Assembly (NCBI RefSeq): GCF_009936175.1
Contig: NZ_AP019773.1
Coordinates: 434,001-498,000, forward strand
Source: Bartonella quintana
GTDB lineage: Bacteria; Pseudomonadota; Alphaproteobacteria; Rhizobiales; Rhizobiaceae
Reading direction: 5' to 3'
Length of the DNA: 64,000 nt
Shown here: positions 61,339-64,000 of the stretch, piece by piece
Numbering within the stretch: the stretch's first letter is position 1
Layout: the number at the start of each line of letters is the position of its first letter
Program-made: the position numbers and the translations under genes
Notes under the pieces: generated by a model
The model's input: only the letters and a program-made list of their open reading frames with translations
Database searches by the model: none
Told to the model about the DNA's origin: nothing

Positions 61339-63108
61339 ATGACGATTAATCTGCATCGGCCAGATATCGCGGAATTGAAGCCACGCATTACCGTTTTCGG
61401 GGTTGGCGGTGGTGGCGGGAATGCCGTGAATAATATGATTAATGCTGGTCTTCAAGGAGTTGATTTTGTTGTTGCTAATACGGATGCACAGGCTTTGGCT
61501 ATGTCAAAGGCTGAACGCGTTATCCAGCTTGGCGCAGCAGTGACAGAAGGTCTAGGTGCTGGGGCTTTGCCAGAAGTTGGACAAGCGGCTGCTGATGAAT
61601 GTATTGATGAAATTATCGACCATCTCGCAGATTCCCATATGGTTTTCATTACTGCTGGGATGGGCGGGGGTACCGGAACAGGGGCAGCTCCTGTTGTTGC
61701 ACGCGCCGCTCGTGAAAAAGGTATTTTGACTGTTGGTGTTGTGACAAAGCCATTTCAATTTGAAGGTGCTCGCCGTATGAAAACAGCAGAGGCTGGTATT
61801 GAAGAATTACAAAAATCTGTTGATACATTGATTGTTATACCCAATCAGAATCTTTTCCGTATTGCAGATGAAAAAACAACATTTGCTGATGCTTTTGCTA
61901 TGGCTGACCAAGTGCTTTACTCTGGTGTTGCTTCCATTACGGACTTAATGATTAAAGAGGGGCTCATTAACCTTGATTTTGCTGATGTCCGTTCTGTTAT
62001 GCACGAAATGGGCCGTGCGATGATGGGAACTGGTGAGGCATCTGGTGAAGGGCGTTCTTTGGCTGCTGCTGAAGCTGCTATTGCCAATCCGTTGTTGGAT
62101 GATACTTCTATGCGTGGTGCTCGTGGTCTTTTGATTTCCATTACTGGTGGTCGTGATATGACTTTGTTTGAAGTCGATGAAGCAGCTAATCGTATTCGCG
62201 AAGAAGTTGATGCTGATGCCAATGTTATCTTTGGTGCTATTGATGATGAATCACTTGAAGGTGTTATTCGTGTTTCTGTGGTTGCAACAGGAATCGATCG
62301 TGAGGTTAATGATGTGGTTCAGCCTTCTCATCCTCAACTTCAAAGACAGGCGACTTCAGTTCGTAAAAATGATCCTGGAATGCCTCAAACTTCTTTTCAT
62401 CTTCAATCACCACCCTTGCGTTCTGAGTCAATGGTAGAAGTAATAGAAGCACTTGAAATAGAAAAGGGCAAATCAATTGGAGAACAGTTCCGCCCTAAAA
62501 GTCAAATTTTTTCACAGCCTGTGGATACAGTTGCTGCACGAAATGCAAATTCTGTGTCTTATGGATCAAATGTCGTCCATGGGCAGATTTCAAATGCGAC
62601 ACGTCCGCAGTTTAGCCGTTGTTCTCAGCAGTCTATGGCCGCATCAGTAAGTATGGAGGCGACAGCACATATTCTTGATGAGATGATAGGGGTTAAGCAG
62701 AAAGAAAATCAAGTACAGCAAAAGGAAATGCAACAGATGCGGGCTCGTTCAGCACCGATGCGTATGCCTGAGTTAAAGGATTTTCCCTCTGTTGCCCATG
62801 GTCAAAGTGAGAGGTCATCTACTGCTGACCAAGGACCTCGCAATCTTTGGCAGCGTTTAAAACAGAGCTTGACACATCGTGAGGAAGCTGAGCCACAAGC
62901 TCACTTGGAGCCTGCTGTGAGATCTTCTCAGCAGCAAAACGTGCATGTTTATAATAAAAATTCTCAGGCATTTCCCCAAGATGCTTCTGTTTATGTTCCA
63001 CGTCGTTCTGGTGAGTTGCATCCCCATGTAGCACAAGATCAACGTACTTTTATAAGTGAAGAAGATCAGTTGGAAATACCAGCATTTTTGCGTCGTCAGG
63101 TAAATTAA
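61339..63108 (+). CDS. ftsZ: Cell division GTPase FtsZ
   Basis: A 589-residue tubulin-like GTPase that forms the Z ring. It has the N-terminal [17 protein letters not shown], the tubulin signature GGGTGTG (109-115), [30 protein letters not shown] and the T7 region [13 protein letters not shown]. The conserved GTPase core ends near residue 320. Then comes a long glutamine-rich linker (about 330-575), as in Rhizobiales, and the conserved C-terminal peptide [12 protein letters not shown] that binds FtsA and other partners. The frame is open from 61315, but the ATG at 61339 follows GAGAAGGA and gives the family start [11 protein letters not shown] terminator-like hairpin follows. Confidence 0.97.
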   Translation: MTINLHRPDIAELKPRITVFGVGGGGGNAVNNMINAGLQGVDFVVANTDAQALAMSKAERVIQLGAAVTEGLGAGALPEVGQAAADECIDEIIDHLADSHMVFITAGMGGGTGTGAAPVVARAAREKGILTVGVVTKPFQFEGARRMKTAEAGIEELQKSVDTLIVIPNQNLFRIADEKTTFADAFAMADQVLYSGVASITDLMIKEGLINLDFADVRSVMHEMGRAMMGTGEASGEGRSLAAAEAAIANPLLDDTSMRGARGLLISITGGRDMTLFEVDEAANRIREEVDADANVIFGAIDDESLEGVIRVSVVATGIDREVNDVVQPSHPQLQRQATSVRKNDPGMPQTSFHLQSPPLRSESMVEVIEALEIEKGKSIGEQFRPKSQIFSQPVDTVAARNANSVSYGSNVVHGQISNATRPQFSRCSQQSMAASVSMEATAHILDEMIGVKQKENQVQQKEMQQMRARSAPMRMPELKDFPSVAHGQSERSSTADQGPRNLWQRLKQSLTHREEAEPQAHLEPAVRSSQQQNVHVYNKNSQAFPQDASVYVPRRSGELHPHVAQDQRTFISEEDQLEIPAFLRRQVN

Positions 63109-63219
63109 TTGGTAAAAAATTCGAACGAAAGGCAATACGTTTCTTCTTTCATATGATCAATAAAAGTTTTGTACGATAAAATATGCTATGCTTTGGGGAT
63201 GAAATGCTCTGTTTTTTAT

Positions 63220-63246
63220 AAACCCGCTTATTACTAAGCGGGTTTA
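63220..63246 (+). terminator. Hairpin after ftsZ
   Basis: AAACCCGCTTA and TAAGCGGGTTT form an 11-bp perfect stem with loop TTAC. Only a short T run is contained in the stem end, so it may be a partial terminator that lets some transcripts reach lpxC. Confidence 0.6.
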
Positions 63247-63324
63247 CTATTTGCTATTGATATGGTTTTTATGGTTTTATAAAGATTTTAAAAAGATGTA
63301 AAAACTACTCAATGAAGTAACAGG

Positions 63325-64000
63325 ATGAAACTAGCGCAGAAATATCAATCCACTCTTAAAAAAGCAGTGACATTTAAGGGCTATGGTGTTCACAGTGGAT
63401 GTTTATCTGTGGTGAAGGTTTGTCCAGCCGACGTTGGATGTGGTATTGTTTTTAAGCGTTTTGGAATGGATGGAACAGAGCAAATATTTCAAGCGCATGC
63501 ATCACAAACTGGAGCAACTGAATTATCAACAGGGCTTGGATATGGAGATGTAAGAATTGAAACGATTGAGCACTTGATGGCTGCAATCGTCGCTTATAAT
63601 TTGGATAATCTTGTTATTGAAGTCTCGAGTCATGAGATCCCGATTTTGGACGGTTCTTCATGGCAGTATTGTCAAGGTTTTGAAGAAGTTGGCATTGTAC
63701 AGCAAAATGCGTTACGTTCCTATTTTATTATAAAAAAGCCCCTGCGGGTTGAAGGTACCGGTGGCGTGGCAGAGTTTTTACCATTGGAAGGGCGTTGTTT
63801 TGATATAACGATCTCTTTTCCTTCTTCTGCTATTGGTAAACAACATTTAAATTTTGACCTTACCACACAAGGCTTTCGAGATGATTTGTCACGTGCCCGT
63901 ACTTTTGGTTTTGTCAAAGACGTGGAAAAATTATGGGTTTCTGGAAAGGGGATAGGCGCTTCTTTGGAAAATTGTCTTATTATCGGACTTAATGACAAAA
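63325..64000 (+). CDS. lpxC: UDP-3-O-acyl-GlcNAc deacetylase, N-terminal part (cut by window end)
   Basis: The zinc deacetylase of the committed step in lipid A synthesis. The frame runs from the ATG at 63325 to the window edge without a stop (225 codons). It shows TLKKAVTFKGYGVHSG, the zinc-binding histidine in RIETIEHLMAAIVAYNLDN, VSSHEIPILDGSSWQY, SRARTFGFVKDVE and ASLENCLIIG. The second zinc site (H...D...D motif) lies outside the window. It follows ftsZ, as in the envA position of classical dcw clusters. About 215 bases with a hairpin separate the two genes, so it probably has its own promoter as well. Confidence 0.95.
   Translation, partial: MKLAQKYQSTLKKAVTFKGYGVHSGCLSVVKVCPADVGCGIVFKRFGMDGTEQIFQAHASQTGATELSTGLGYGDVRIETIEHLMAAIVAYNLDNLVIEVSSHEIPILDGSSWQYCQGFEEVGIVQQNALRSYFIIKKPLRVEGTGGVAEFLPLEGRCFDITISFPSSAIGKQHLNFDLTTQGFRDDLSRARTFGFVKDVEKLWVSGKGIGASLENCLIIGLNDK

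Overview
The window is chromosomal DNA from an alphaproteobacterium of the Rhizobiales, almost certainly the genus Bartonella. The evidence is the AT-rich base composition, Brucella-like proteins with Rhizobiales gene orders (trxB-lsrB; carA-yqeY-dnaG-rpoD remnants; rnpB next to rsmH...ftsZ-lpxC), and a very low coding density outside the core operons, with many decayed genes. The species cannot be named from sequence reading alone.

Layout. 1-8 kb: the end of trxB, the LysR regulator lsrB/vtlR, a strong candidate AbcR-type sRNA just downstream of it, then aatA, cspA and carB on the minus strand. 8-13 kb: a long non-coding stretch, an MFS transporter, carA (separated from carB), and a decayed yqeY. 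13-18.7 kb: an intact ubiC, one copy of a roughly 600 bp diverged repeat, a GlsB/YeaQ membrane protein, a broken Na/Pi cotransporter and an MscS-family channel. 18.7-26 kb: dnaG and rpoD, a second copy of the repeat, a broken UPF0260 gene, a periplasmic SIMPL protein (BP26-like) and a CAU-anticodon tRNA. 26-34.6 kb: a prophage or island graveyard with two XRE regulators, one with a perfect palindrome upstream, a small membrane/coiled-coil protein, at least four broken copies of a phage-type beta-helix repeat protein, a TnpB/OrfB relic and an intact small DUF1508 gene. 34.8-39 kb: a TerC/DUF475 membrane protein, pncA, an unknown protein and ettA. 39-43 kb: a broken ArsR-methyltransferase gene, a P4-type integrase relic, a candidate sRNA with an 11-base C tract, and a small exported hypothetical.

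43.3 kb to the end: a lytic transglycosylase, RNase P RNA and then the division and cell-wall (dcw) cluster, all on the plus strand: rsmH, ftsL, ftsI, murE, murF, mraY, murD, ftsW, murG, murC, murB, ddl, ftsQ, ftsA, ftsZ, lpxC (cut by the window end). Most junctions overlap by a few bases or are separated by a few, so translation is probably coupled. The cluster makes meso-DAP peptidoglycan precursors (MurE to MurG, Ddl), flips and polymerises them at the septum (FtsW, FtsI), and builds the Z ring (FtsZ, FtsA, FtsQ, FtsL). No mraZ is seen between rnpB and rsmH.

The less explained parts are the two anti-Shine-Dalgarno sRNA candidates, the palindromic operator of the XRE gene, the cluster of beta-helix relics and the diverged long repeat. 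Everything here was read by eye; family assignments come from recognised motifs, not database searches.
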